From the NCBI GenBank assembly GCA_016790285.1, contig JAEUPJ010000091.1, forward strand, positions 99,985 to 163,984: a stretch of DNA of 64,000 nucleotides, written 5' to 3'. The translations under genes were made by a program, and so were the position numbers. Below are positions 1 through 8,109 of the stretch, piece by piece. Each line of letters starts with the position of its first letter. Within the stretch, counting starts at the first letter, position 1. The notes below the pieces were generated by a model that searched no databases, was not told the DNA's origin, and was given only the letters and a program-made list of their open reading frames with translations. The stretch is from Roseateles sp. GTDB taxonomy: Bacteria; Pseudomonadota; Gammaproteobacteria; Burkholderiales; Burkholderiaceae_C.

Positions 1-351
1 GTCGGTCGTCGCGTAGCGCAGCCGGTAGCTGTCGGGCTCCAGCGCGAACTGGCTGATGACGTGGTAGTTGGTGACGACGTGGCCATCGTCACTCACCAGG
101 AAGCCCGAGCCCACCGAGGCCTGGCTGTCCTGGGTCTTGAGCAGGGTGCGGATCTGCAGCAGCTGGCTCTTGCTGCGCTCGTACAGGCGCCGCGCGCTGG
201 CCGACACGGTGGGCGGCTGCTGGCCCGGGGTGGCGCCGGGCGCGGTGGCAGGCGCGGGGCTGGTGGGCGGGGGCGGCGCCGTCTGCGCGGCGGCGATGCA
301 GGCCAGGCCCGCGATCGCCAGGCCGAGCAGCGGCTTCAAACAGGACTTCAT
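1..351 (-). CDS. Trypsin-like serine protease, N-terminal part (truncated by window edge)
   Basis: This gene runs off the left edge, so only 117 N-terminal residues are visible. They begin with a signal peptide (MKSCLKPLLGLAIAGLACIAA), followed by a Pro/Ala/Thr-rich linker. From residue 80 comes GSGFLVSDDG-HVVTNYHV, the block around the catalytic histidine (H97) of DegP-like or Trypsin_2 proteases. The Asp and Ser of the triad lie outside the window. It is expected to act in the periplasm. The start ATG shares one base with the stop of the DUF3025 gene (TGATG), so the two are translationally coupled. Family assignment is good; subfamily cannot be told from this fragment. Confidence 0.8.
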   Translation of the reverse strand, partial: MKSCLKPLLGLAIAGLACIAAAQTAPPPPTSPAPATAPGATPGQQPPTVSASARRLYERSKSQLLQIRTLLKTQDSQASVGSGFLVSDDGHVVTNYHVISQFALEPDSYRLRYATTD

Positions 352-1052
352 CAACAAGCGAAACCTCCCAGGGCGGGCGCCGATGCTAGCCGCTTTGGCC
401 TGAAAACCCGGGCGTCACCATAGAAGCCCTCCACCTCATTCGGGGGCCACCAGCCCGGAATGCCGAGCACCGGCAGCGGGGGCAACAGCGCGGGGGCGAG
501 GTGGGCGGGCAGCACCGGCGCGTCGACGTCGGCGACGAACAGCACCCGCGCGCACAGCGGCGTGCGGGGCTGCAGCAGCTTCTCCAGCAGGGCATGGCCC
601 ACGACCCGGACACCCGCCTGCCGCCACAGCGCGCGCTGCGTGACGAAGAGGGTCTGCCAGTCCTGCGCGTGCAAGGCGGCCTGCAGTTCGGCGGGAACGG
701 CCAGCAACAGCCCGCTCTCGTCCAGCAGCGTCAGCGCGTCGCGCACCGGCCCGCGCTGGCCGGGTGGCGCGGGCGGCGCCGCCACGTGCGCCTGGTTCAA
801 CGCCGCCTTGAACGCCGGGCAGCGCAGCCACACGAGGCCGTTGAAGAGGTCATGGGCGTTGTCGCGCGTGGGCACGCGGCCGGTGGCCGCCACGTACGGC
901 TCGTAGCCCGTGGTCAGCGGGCCGGCCGGCTCGAAGCGCGGGTGGCCCAGCGCCTCGTGCACGGGCCGGCCGGCCGCCAGGCGCGCCAGCACCGGCCGGC
1001 CCACGCCCGCGTAGGGCGCGAACCAGGGCGCAGCCCAGTCGGGGTCGATCAT
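351..1052 (-). CDS. DUF3025 family protein
   Basis: A 233-residue soluble protein beginning MIDPDWAAPWFAPY. I recognise it as DUF3025 from its N-terminal region and the HDLFNGLVWLRCPAFKAALN block, both characteristic of this proteobacterial family of unknown function. No signal peptide or membrane segment is seen. The start was placed at the ATG that overlaps the stop of the upstream NYN gene by four bases (ATGA); a longer reading frame continues upstream but would lie inside the NYN gene. Its stop overlaps the start of the protease gene. No function can be given. Confidence 0.8.
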   Translation of the reverse strand: MIDPDWAAPWFAPYAGVGRPVLARLAAGRPVHEALGHPRFEPAGPLTTGYEPYVAATGRVPTRDNAHDLFNGLVWLRCPAFKAALNQAHVAAPPAPPGQRGPVRDALTLLDESGLLLAVPAELQAALHAQDWQTLFVTQRALWRQAGVRVVGHALLEKLLQPRTPLCARVLFVADVDAPVLPAHLAPALLPPLPVLGIPGWWPPNEVEGFYGDARVFRPKRLASAPALGGFAC

Positions 1053-2200
1053 CCGTGGCCGAAACGCACCCGGTTGGGGTTCTTCTCGGGCTGCAGCTCG
1101 AAGGCCAGCGGGTGCTTGCGAAAGAGCGCGGTCGACGCTGCGTTCTTGGCCAGCAGGCCGGCGCCCTTCAGCACCTTGGCGGCGGCACCGAGCTCGTGCC
1201 ACTGGCCGTCGGCCAGCTTGGGCAGCAGCGCGAGGATGGCATTGATCTCCTTGGCGGCGGCCACCTGCGGGTCCAGCGCCGGCGCGGGCGCCTTGGCTTC
1301 GGCCTTGGGCGGCTTGGCCGAAGGCGCGGGCTTCACGGGAGCGGCTGCTGCAGCCGGTGCAGGCTCGGCAGCGGCTTCTGCCTTGGGCTGTGCCTTGGCG
1401 TCGGTCTTGCGCGTCGTCTTGGCGGCGGCCTTGCCGGCCACCTTGCCGGACGACTTTCCGGGTGACTTTCCGGGTGACTTTCCGGGTGACTTGGGCGCCT
1501 TGGCCGGCACGGGGGTGTCCACCACCACCGGCGCCTCGACCGGGGCTGCATCGATCACCGGCACCACCCCGTCATCGACCACCGGCTCCGGCAGGGCCAC
1601 GACGGCCGAGACGGGCTCGTCGCGCAGCGGGCGCTGCGGGGCGTTGCCGCGCGGCGCGTCCAGCGGCGCACGCCCGCCCGTGCCGCGGCCACCGCGGCGG
1701 CTGCCCCGCCCGCCGCCGGCCGCGGCCCGGCCCGCGCTGGGCGCCTTGGCCGGCGCGGCGTCACGGCCGCTGCGGCTCGTGCCGTGGGCGAGCTCGTTGA
1801 ACTGGTCGTAGATCTGGATGACGCCTTCGCCCGTTTTGCCGTACTGGCCGAAGCCGCGCAGCCAGGCGCCCTTCTCACGCAGGCGCAGCACGAGCGGGGC
1901 GAAGTCGCTGTCCGACGACACGAGCACGATGACATCGGGCTTCTCGCTGATGGCCAGCTCCATGGCGTCCACGGCCAGGGCGATGTCGGTGGAGTTCTTG
2001 CCGATGGCCAGGTTCACGATGGCTCGCAGGCCCAGCCGCTTGAGGAAGTGCTGCTCGCGCAGCGCCTGCTCGGCGTTGCAGTAGGCGCGCCGGATGTGGG
2101 CCGCGCCGTAGTCCTTGAACACGGCATTGAGCGCCTGCTCGATGACGTCGGTGGCGACGTTGTCGAAGTCGACGAGGAATGCGATTTTCTTGTCCGTCAT
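1049..2200 (-). CDS. NYN domain (LabA-like PIN nuclease) protein with C-terminal LOTUS/OST-HTH-like domain
   Basis: A 383-residue protein. Residues 1-140 form a NYN/PIN-like domain with the expected acidic residues: D11 and D13 in VDFDN, D72 in STDIALAVDAM, and D97/D99 in SSDSDF. These would coordinate metal for RNA cleavage in this family. Residues 140-310 are a low-complexity basic Pro/Ala/Lys linker with an in-tandem KSPG repeat. The last 65 residues (EINAILALLPKL...RVRFGHG) look like a winged-helix OST-HTH/LOTUS domain, the usual partner of NYN in LabA/DUF88 proteins. It is probably a cytoplasmic RNA-processing enzyme. It heads a coupled operon with the DUF3025 protein and the protease. 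Confidence 0.85.
   Translation of the reverse strand: MTDKKIAFLVDFDNVATDVIEQALNAVFKDYGAAHIRRAYCNAEQALREQHFLKRLGLRAIVNLAIGKNSTDIALAVDAMELAISEKPDVIVLVSSDSDFAPLVLRLREKGAWLRGFGQYGKTGEGVIQIYDQFNELAHGTSRSGRDAAPAKAPSAGRAAAGGGRGSRRGGRGTGGRAPLDAPRGNAPQRPLRDEPVSAVVALPEPVVDDGVVPVIDAAPVEAPVVVDTPVPAKAPKSPGKSPGKSPGKSSGKVAGKAAAKTTRKTDAKAQPKAEAAAEPAPAAAAAPVKPAPSAKPPKAEAKAPAPALDPQVAAAKEINAILALLPKLADGQWHELGAAAKVLKGAGLLAKNAASTALFRKHPLAFELQPEKNPNRVRFGHG
1452..1492 (-). repeat. 12-bp tandem repeat coding for KSPG units
   Basis: Three perfect copies of GACTTTCCGGGT (plus-strand reading) plus a partial fourth lie in the linker of the NYN gene. They encode KSPGKSPGKSPGKS. Such a perfect in-frame repeat could expand or contract by slippage without a frameshift, changing linker length. 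Confidence 0.85.
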
Positions 2201-2234
2201 ATCAGCGCCGCCCGGCCGCCCGAAGGCGCTGATG

Positions 2235-2274
2235 CGCCCCCGCGGGGGGCAGTGAGCAAAGCGAGCGTGGGGGC
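2235..2274. repeat. GC-rich REP-like intergenic element, copy 1
   Basis: Between pyrC and the NYN gene lies CGCCCCCGCGGGGGGCAG, then 13 bases, then CGTGGGGGC. The same architecture, with an 11-base spacer, recurs at 6201-6238. The strong self-complementarity of the G and C runs would fold in RNA. The element looks like one of the dispersed intergenic repeats common in Burkholderiales genomes. Confidence 0.6.
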
Positions 2275-2281
2275 TTCATAT

Positions 2282-3316
2282 TCATGCGATCAGCTTCCAG
2301 TTCAGGGTTTCGCCGCCGCGCAGCGGCTTGAGCTGCGCTTCGCCGAAGGGCACGGCGCTGGGCAGGGTCCAGGGCTCGCGCTTCAGGGTGACGGTGCCGG
2401 TGTTGCGCGGCAGGCCATAAAAGTCCGGGCCGTGGTGGCCGGCGAAGGCGTCGAGCTTGTCCAGCGCGCCGATGGCTTCGAACGCCTCGGCGTACAGCTC
2501 CAGCGCCGAGATGGCCGTGAAGCAGCCGGCGCCGCAGACCGAGTTCTCCTTGAGCTGCGCGGCGTGCGGCGCACTGTCGGTGCCGAGGAAGAACTTCGCA
2601 AGCCCCGAGCCCGCCGCCTTCAGCAGCGCCTGGCGGTGCTCCTCACGCTTGAGCACGGGCAGGCAGTAGTAGTGCGGGCGCAGGCCGCCGGTGAAGATGG
2701 CGTTGCGGTTGTAGAGCAGGTGCTGGGGCGTGATGGTGGCGGCCGTGAAGCGGTCGGCCTCGGTCACGTACTGGGCGGCTTCCTTGGTGGTGATGTGCTC
2801 GAACACCACCTTCAGCTCGGGCATGGCCGCGCGCAGCGGCGTCATGACGCGGTCCACGAACACGGCCTCGCGGTCAAAGATGTCGATGTCGGGGTCCGTC
2901 ACCTCGCCGTGCACGAGGAAGAGCATGCCGGCGCGCTGCATGGCTTCCAGCGTCTTGTAGGTCTTGCGGATGTCGGTCACGCCGGCATCGCTGTTGGTGG
3001 TGGCGCCGGCCGGGTAGAGCTTGAGCGCGACGACACCGGCGTCCTTGGCGCGCTGGATTTCCTCGGGCGGGGTGTTGTCCGTGAGGTACATCGTCATCAG
3101 CGGCTGGAAGTCCAGGCTCTCGGGCAGCGCGGCCAGGATGCGCTCCCGGTAGGCCACGGCCTGGGCGGCGGTGGTGACCGGCGGGCGCAGGTTGGGCATG
3201 ACGATGGCCCGGGCGAACTGGCGGGCGGTGTAGGGCAGCACGCTCTGGAGCGCGGCCTCATCGCGCAGGTGCAAGTGCCAGTCGTCAGGGCGGGTGAGGG
3301 TAAGGATGTCACTCAT
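2282..3316 (-). CDS. pyrC: Dihydroorotase, PyrC (homodimeric type)
   Basis: A 344-residue enzyme, close to the usual length of the E. coli-type PyrC. It interconverts N-carbamoyl-L-aspartate and dihydroorotate in pyrimidine synthesis. Visible metal-site residues are H14 and H16 in [11 protein letters not shown]99 in [14 protein letters not shown] (the carboxylated lysine that bridges the metals), H136 in LFLVHGE, H174 in FEHITT and D247 in LGTDSAPH. All expected catalytic residues are present, so the enzyme should be active in the cytosol. It is transcribed on the minus strand and diverges from the gene at 3389. Confidence 0.97.
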   Translation of the reverse strand: MSDILTLTRPDDWHLHLRDEAALQSVLPYTARQFARAIVMPNLRPPVTTAAQAVAYRERILAALPESLDFQPLMTMYLTDNTPPEEIQRAKDAGVVALKLYPAGATTNSDAGVTDIRKTYKTLEAMQRAGMLFLVHGEVTDPDIDIFDREAVFVDRVMTPLRAAMPELKVVFEHITTKEAAQYVTEADRFTAATITPQHLLYNRNAIFTGGLRPHYYCLPVLKREEHRQALLKAAGSGLAKFFLGTDSAPHAAQLKENSVCGAGCFTAISALELYAEAFEAIGALDKLDAFAGHHGPDFYGLPRNTGTVTLKREPWTLPSAVPFGEAQLKPLRGGETLNWKLIA

Positions 3317-3388
3317 GGGGTGTCATTGTCGTCGCCGGAAGGATGCACACTCCGCACCTGAAACCAAAAGGAGACCGCGGCCCCCATC

Positions 3389-4513
3389 ATGAACAACGGC
3401 AAACGCCTCGTCGGCACCCTGGTCCTGTTGGCGCTCTTCGGCGGCGCCCTGTTCTTTGCGCTGCGCAGCAACGAGCAGACCCGGCAGATCGCGCAGGAGC
3501 AGGTGGCGATCGCCAGCGCCGAGCCGCTCAAGGGGCTCATCGCGGTCGACGTGGAGCCGTTCTTCAAGGACGACCGCGTGGTGCAGGTGCTGGTGCAGTC
3601 CAAGCTGCCCGTGCACGTGGCACGGGTGGGCAGCCGCGACATGGCGGCCAAGATCGGCACGGCCGACCAGCCCGACTTCTTCATCGCCAGCGGCGTGGTG
3701 GCCGCCAACATGATTGCCGACGCCGCCCGCAAGGCCGGCAAGACGGCGACGCAGACCTCCCCCTTTCACACGCCGCTGGTGGTGGCGTCGTGGGAGCCGG
3801 TGGCCAGGATCCTGGCCGCCAACGGCATGGCCAAGCCCATGGCGCCGAAGGTCTACGGGCTGGACATGGAAAAGCTCACCCAGGCCATGCTCGCCAAGCA
3901 GCGCTGGCGCGACCTCAAGGCCAGCGGCGACTACGCCGTCTCGCGCAGCGTGCTGGTGAGCACGACCGACATCCGCCGCAGCAACTCGGCGGCCATGTAC
4001 CTGGCGCTGACCTCCGCCGCGCTCAACGGCGACGTGGTGGCCGACCGCGCCGCCGCGCAGAAGTACGCGGGTCAACTGGCCGAGCTGTTCAAGCGCCAGG
4101 GCTTCCAGGAGAACTACGTCAACGGCGCCTTCGACGACTACCTCGCCATCGGCATGGGCAAGACGCCGCTGACCTTCATCTACGAGGCGCAGATGGTGGC
4201 CCAGGCCCTCAAGGGCGGCGTGCGCCCGGAGATGGTGCTGATGTACCCGCAGCCCACCATCGTCAACAAATGGGTGCTGGTGGCGCTGAACGAACGCGGC
4301 AAGCGCCTGGCCGAGCTGCTGGCGGCCAACAAGACGCTGCAGGCCGTGGCGCTGGAGCAAGGGTTTCGCACGGGCGACACCGCGGCCTTCTCGGCCTCCG
4401 CGCAGAAGGCGGGCCTCGCGGTGGACGTGAACCTGAACCAGGTCATCGACCCGCCGGGGTTCGACCTGATGTTTGAAATGATCGACATCGTCAGCCGGGA
4501 GATGAACCAGTGA
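3389..4513 (+). CDS. Membrane-anchored periplasmic protein of the vWA/TelA module, solute-binding-like
   Basis: A 374-residue protein with one N-terminal membrane segment (residues about 6-25, rich in Leu/Ala/Phe) and a soluble remainder expected in the periplasm. The body resembles periplasmic substrate-binding folds in pattern (for example PDFFIASGVVAANMI and GMGKTPLTFIYEAQMVAQ, where an SBP carries its ligand loops), but I do not recognise a named family with certainty. It is preceded by AAAGGAGA, a good ribosome-binding site. It ends by overlapping the vWA lipoprotein gene (TGATG), so they form one operon with the XpaC- and TelA-like genes. Probably the partner of the vWA protein; ligand unknown. 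Confidence 0.7.
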   Translation: MNNGKRLVGTLVLLALFGGALFFALRSNEQTRQIAQEQVAIASAEPLKGLIAVDVEPFFKDDRVVQVLVQSKLPVHVARVGSRDMAAKIGTADQPDFFIASGVVAANMIADAARKAGKTATQTSPFHTPLVVASWEPVARILAANGMAKPMAPKVYGLDMEKLTQAMLAKQRWRDLKASGDYAVSRSVLVSTTDIRRSNSAAMYLALTSAALNGDVVADRAAAQKYAGQLAELFKRQGFQENYVNGAFDDYLAIGMGKTPLTFIYEAQMVAQALKGGVRPEMVLMYPQPTIVNKWVLVALNERGKRLAELLAANKTLQAVALEQGFRTGDTAAFSASAQKAGLAVDVNLNQVIDPPGFDLMFEMIDIVSREMNQ

Positions 4514-6171
4514 TGCGCCGTGCCCTGCTCTTGCTGAGCTTCACACTGCTGGCCGCCTGCGGCAAGCGGCCCGAGCCGGCGGCCGACGCGCCGCCGCCCT
4601 CCCCTGCCGCCGCCGGCCCCGCGCTGCAGGTGCTGGCCACCAGCGACTTGAAGGACATCGAGCCCCTGGCCGGCCAGATCAAGGCCGCCACGGGCGTGGA
4701 CGTCCAGTTCCGCTTCGGCGGCACCATGGAGAGCACCCAGGAAGTGCTCAGCGGCGACAGCGCCGGCAAGCCCGCGCCCGATGTCGCCTGGTTCGCCAAC
4801 GCCAAGTACCTGCTGAGCGATGCGGCCGGCCAGCGCAAGGTCAAGCTGCAGGAAAAGATCATGCTCTCGCCCATGGCGGTGGGCGTGAGCCGCAGTGACG
4901 CCGAGAAGAACGGCTGGACCAAGCCCGACGCCCGGCTCACCTGGGCCGACATCACCCGCGCGGCCAAGGCCGGCAAGCTGCAGTACGCCCTCTCCAACCC
5001 CGCCACCAGCAACCAGGGCTTCATGGCCTTGCTGGGCGTGGTGGCCGCGGCCGGCGGCAAGGGCGAGGCCCTCAGCGCGGCCGACGTCGACCGTGGCGCC
5101 ATCGCCGACTTCCTCAAGGGCTACAAGATCGTGGGCGACAACTCCACGTATCTCGCCGAGCAGTTCATCAAGGGCCAGGGCACGCGCGCCAACGCCTTCA
5201 TCAACTACGAGAGCTGGCTGCTGAGCCTGAACGCCAGCGGCAAGCTGCGCGAGCCGCTGCACCTCATCTACCCGTTCGAGGGCGTGTCCACGGCCGACTA
5301 CCCCTTCATGCTGCTCAACGACGCCCGCCGGGCCGACTACCAGAAGGTGGTCGACTACCTCAAGAGCGACCCCGCCCAGCTCTGGCTGGCCCGCCAGACG
5401 CTGCGCCGGCCCATGAAGGCTGACGTCGCCGCCCAGGTGGCCGATTTGCTGCCCGCGCGCGGCATGCAGGTGGAGCTGCCCTTCTCGCCGGACCGGCAGC
5501 TGGCCGACGGCCTCATCGACGCCTACCTCAACGAGTTCCGCAAGCCGATTGCCAGCACCTTCGTGCTGGACACGAGCGGCAGCATGCAGGGCAAGCGCCG
5601 CGAACAGCTGGTGGAGGCCATCCACTACCTGGCAGGTGCGGACGCCAGCCTCACCGGGCGCGTGGCCAAGCTGACCAACCGCGAGCGGCTGTGGTTCCTG
5701 CCCTTCAGCGACCGCGTGGGCGAGCCGGTGCGCTTCGAGATCCCGGCTGGCAGCCGCGTGGCCAAGGGCGTGGCGCCGCAGGTCGACACCGACGCCAAGC
5801 TCGCCGAGCTCAAGCGCGTGCGCGACACCGCCGACGAGCTGCGCATGAACGGCGGCACCGCCATGTACGACGCGGTGCTGACCGGCCTGCAGAACATGCT
5901 GGAAGAGCGCAAGCGCAACCCCGACTACCAGTACTCGGTCGTCGCCTTCACCGACGGCAAGAGCAACATGGGCCGGCGCCTGGAGGACTTCAAGCGCGCC
6001 TACGAGCAGCTGCCCGAGGACGTGCGCGGCATCCCGGTCTTCATGGTGCTGTTCGGCGAGGCCGACGCGGGCGACCTGAAGGCACTGGTGGAGATCACCG
6101 GCGGCAAGGTGTTCGACGCGCGCAAGACGCCGCTGTACGCCGTGTTCAAGGACATCCGGGCGTATCAATGA
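4513..6171 (+). CDS. Lipoprotein with solute-binding-like domain fused to von Willebrand factor A domain
   Basis: A 552-residue lipoprotein: LLAAC gives the lipidated cysteine at residue 16. Residues about 35-330 resemble an extracellular solute-binding protein (ATSDLKDIEPLAGQIKAATG, then APDVAWFANAKYLL, then an INYESWLL block). Residues about 345-540 are a vWA domain with a complete metal-ion-dependent adhesion site: DTSGS at 353-357, T449 in NGGTAM and D481 in FTDGKSN. Such domains bind protein partners through a divalent cation. The ATG at 4513 shares a base with the upstream stop; a GTG at 4510 is the alternative start. SBP-vWA fusion beside TelA suggests a ligand-sensing envelope protein, but the ligand is unknown. 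Confidence 0.82.
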   Translation: MRRALLLLSFTLLAACGKRPEPAADAPPPSPAAAGPALQVLATSDLKDIEPLAGQIKAATGVDVQFRFGGTMESTQEVLSGDSAGKPAPDVAWFANAKYLLSDAAGQRKVKLQEKIMLSPMAVGVSRSDAEKNGWTKPDARLTWADITRAAKAGKLQYALSNPATSNQGFMALLGVVAAAGGKGEALSAADVDRGAIADFLKGYKIVGDNSTYLAEQFIKGQGTRANAFINYESWLLSLNASGKLREPLHLIYPFEGVSTADYPFMLLNDARRADYQKVVDYLKSDPAQLWLARQTLRRPMKADVAAQVADLLPARGMQVELPFSPDRQLADGLIDAYLNEFRKPIASTFVLDTSGSMQGKRREQLVEAIHYLAGADASLTGRVAKLTNRERLWFLPFSDRVGEPVRFEIPAGSRVAKGVAPQVDTDAKLAELKRVRDTADELRMNGGTAMYDAVLTGLQNMLEERKRNPDYQYSVVAFTDGKSNMGRRLEDFKRAYEQLPEDVRGIPVFMVLFGEADAGDLKALVEITGGKVFDARKTPLYAVFKDIRAYQ

Positions 6172-6200
6172 GTCGCGCACGGCCGTTCCGAAGCGACGAA

Positions 6201-6238
6201 CGCCCCCGTGGGGGGCAGGCGCGCAGCGCCGTGGGGGC
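6201..6238. repeat. GC-rich REP-like intergenic element, copy 2
   Basis: CGCCCCCGTGGGGGGCAG, an 11-base spacer and CGTGGGGGC lie between the vWA gene and the XpaC-like gene. This is the same architecture as copy 1 at 2235-2274. It is the only sizeable gap inside the four-gene module and may tune downstream expression. Confidence 0.6.
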
Positions 6239-6244
6239 ATCGCG

Positions 6245-6898
6245 ATGAGCGGACTCCTGCGATGGCTGAACGCGCCAGCGAACTGGTGCGGGTTGCTGGC
6301 CGCCACCGGCGTGCTCGTGCTCAAGGCGCTCGGCCTGCTAGGCGCCTGGGGCCTGGGTGTGGCCGCGATCGGCTACGGCGCAGGCCTGGCCGCCGGCGCG
6401 CTGTGGTGGGGCTGGCCGAGCACCAAGGAAGACGCCTGGGAGGCCCTCAAGTTCGAGGACGAAGGCGACGCCCGCGAGGCCATGGGCCGCGCGCTGAGCG
6501 GCGTGCGGCGGCTGACCGAGCACAACCCCGGCAACCGCATCCCGGCGCCGCTGGCCCAGCGCATCCAGCGCCTGTGCGAACGGCTCGAAGGCCTGCTCGA
6601 CCAATGGGAGCGCAGCCGCGGCCAGCTCAGCCTGCAGGAGACTTTCCATGCCCGGCACATCGCCATCAGCTACCTGCCGCAGGCGCTCAACACCTACCTC
6701 AGCATCCCGCCGCAGTTCGCCACCACCAAGCTGCTGGCCAACGGCAAGACGGCACAGACCACCTTCGAGGGCGTGCTGGCCGAGCTGGAGACCAAGGTCG
6801 AGCAGCTCGGCGACGATCTCGCCTCGCAGGACGCCCAGGCCTTCCTGCGCCACAGTGAATTCCTGACCCAGAAATTCGGCCCCAAGGACATCGCATGA
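6245..6898 (+). CDS. XpaC-like (5-bromo-4-chloroindolyl phosphate hydrolysis family) protein
   Basis: A 217-residue protein with a hydrophobic N-terminus spanning the membrane once or twice (residues about 15-60), followed by a helical soluble part. The C-terminal block SYLPQALNTYLSIP...TTFEGVLAELETKVEQL is the pattern of the XpaC family. In Firmicutes xpaC lies next to a telA-family gene, the same arrangement as here. Its stop overlaps the telA-like start (ATGA). The family name comes from an old indicator-dye phenotype, not from a proven enzyme. It is likely a membrane partner of the TelA-like protein. The family call rests on the C-terminal pattern plus context. Confidence 0.68.
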   Translation: MSGLLRWLNAPANWCGLLAATGVLVLKALGLLGAWGLGVAAIGYGAGLAAGALWWGWPSTKEDAWEALKFEDEGDAREAMGRALSGVRRLTEHNPGNRIPAPLAQRIQRLCERLEGLLDQWERSRGQLSLQETFHARHIAISYLPQALNTYLSIPPQFATTKLLANGKTAQTTFEGVLAELETKVEQLGDDLASQDAQAFLRHSEFLTQKFGPKDIA

Positions 6899-8100
6899 AC
6901 ACGACGACGACCACGACCACCGCCACGCCCTCGTTCACGCTGACCCCGCCCGAGGTCATCACGCCGGTGCAGCCGGCCGCCGCGGTCGAGGCGGTGCCGC
7001 TGAAGGCCGAGATCGCCGACAAGGTCGATGAGCAGGTCACGCGCTTCATCGAGGCGCTGGAGAAGGAAGACCTGCACAGCGAGCCCTTCAAGGCCAAGCT
7101 CGACAGCGCCTTCCAGCTCGGCCGCCAGGAGATCAGCGTGGCCGCCAGCCTCATGCAGGGCAGCCTCATGCAGCGCAACTTCGTGGGCGCCACCGACACG
7201 CCGGCCTACAAGGCGATCGCCGCCATCCGCGGCCAGCTCGACGAACTCAACCCCGGCAAGGACGGCGACCTGCTGCAGCCGCGCAAGCTGCTGGGGCTCA
7301 TCCCCTTCGGCAACAAGCTGGAGGCCTACTTCCGGCGCTTCCAGTCGGCCAGCTCGCAGCTGCAGACGGCCATGACGCAGCTCTACGCCGCCAAGGACGA
7401 CATCCAGCGCGACGTCGTCGACATCGAGGCCACCCGCAGCAAGCTGTGGGACGCCATGCAAAAGCTCGCCGGCGCCGCGCGCTTTGCCCGCGTGCTGGAC
7501 GAGCGCCTGGCCACCCGGGTGGCGCAGCTGCAGCCCACCGACCCGATGAAGGCCAAGGCGCTGGAGCAGGAGGTGCTGTTCTACGCCCGCCAGAACCTGG
7601 CCGACATCCAGACCCAGCAGGCCGTCTGCGTGAACGGCTACCTGGCGCTGGACGTGCTGAAAAAGACCGGCCGCGAAATGATGGTGGGCTGCGACCGCGT
7701 CGCCACCACCGGCATGAGCGCCCTGGCCGTGGCGCAGACGGTGGCCCGCGCCACCGGCAACCAGATCGAGGTCATGCAGATGCTGCAGGGCGTCAACAAG
7801 ACCATCGGCGACCTGATCAACCAGACCGGCACCGCGCTGAACCAGCACGTGGACGCCACCGCGGAGTTCTCGTCCAACCCGATGCTCGGCATCCAGCAGA
7901 TCCAGTCCATGTTCGACCAGACCTTCCAGGCCATGGACGCGATGGACAACTTCCGCAGCAAGGCCATCGAGACGATGGGCGCCAACAACAAGCTCATCCA
8001 GGAGCAGCTCGCCCGCTCCGAGAGCTACCTGGACCGCACGCGCCAGCAGCAGGCCAAGGCCGCCGTGGCAGGCGCCATCGACGGGCCGGTCAAGCTCTGA
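6895..8100 (+). CDS. TelA/KlaA-family toxic anion resistance protein
   Basis: A 401-residue, mostly helical cytoplasmic protein of the TelA family. Diagnostic stretches are RQEISVAASLMQGSLMQRN, then FGNKLEAYFRRFQSASSQLQ, then a long helical C-terminal half. A low-complexity Thr-rich N-terminus precedes the domain. The family is linked to tellurite, bacteriocin and cell-envelope stress resistance, with unknown mechanism. It is the last gene of the module and is coupled to the XpaC-like gene by a four-base overlap. Family assignment is firm; the physiological stress it responds to is not shown by the sequence. Confidence 0.9.
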   Translation: MNTTTTTTTATPSFTLTPPEVITPVQPAAAVEAVPLKAEIADKVDEQVTRFIEALEKEDLHSEPFKAKLDSAFQLGRQEISVAASLMQGSLMQRNFVGATDTPAYKAIAAIRGQLDELNPGKDGDLLQPRKLLGLIPFGNKLEAYFRRFQSASSQLQTAMTQLYAAKDDIQRDVVDIEATRSKLWDAMQKLAGAARFARVLDERLATRVAQLQPTDPMKAKALEQEVLFYARQNLADIQTQQAVCVNGYLALDVLKKTGREMMVGCDRVATTGMSALAVAQTVARATGNQIEVMQMLQGVNKTIGDLINQTGTALNQHVDATAEFSSNPMLGIQQIQSMFDQTFQAMDAMDNFRSKAIETMGANNKLIQEQLARSESYLDRTRQQQAKAAVAGAIDGPVKL

Positions 8101-8109
8101 GCGGGGCCT

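Noticed and set aside
1452-1492. Possible CRISPR-like direct repeats
   Set aside because: Units are 12 bp with no spacers and code in frame for KSPG in a protein linker.
6172-6244. Small gene between the vWA and XpaC-like genes
   Set aside because: The gap is a repeat-like GC-rich stretch with no start codon and ribosome-binding site in a sensible frame.
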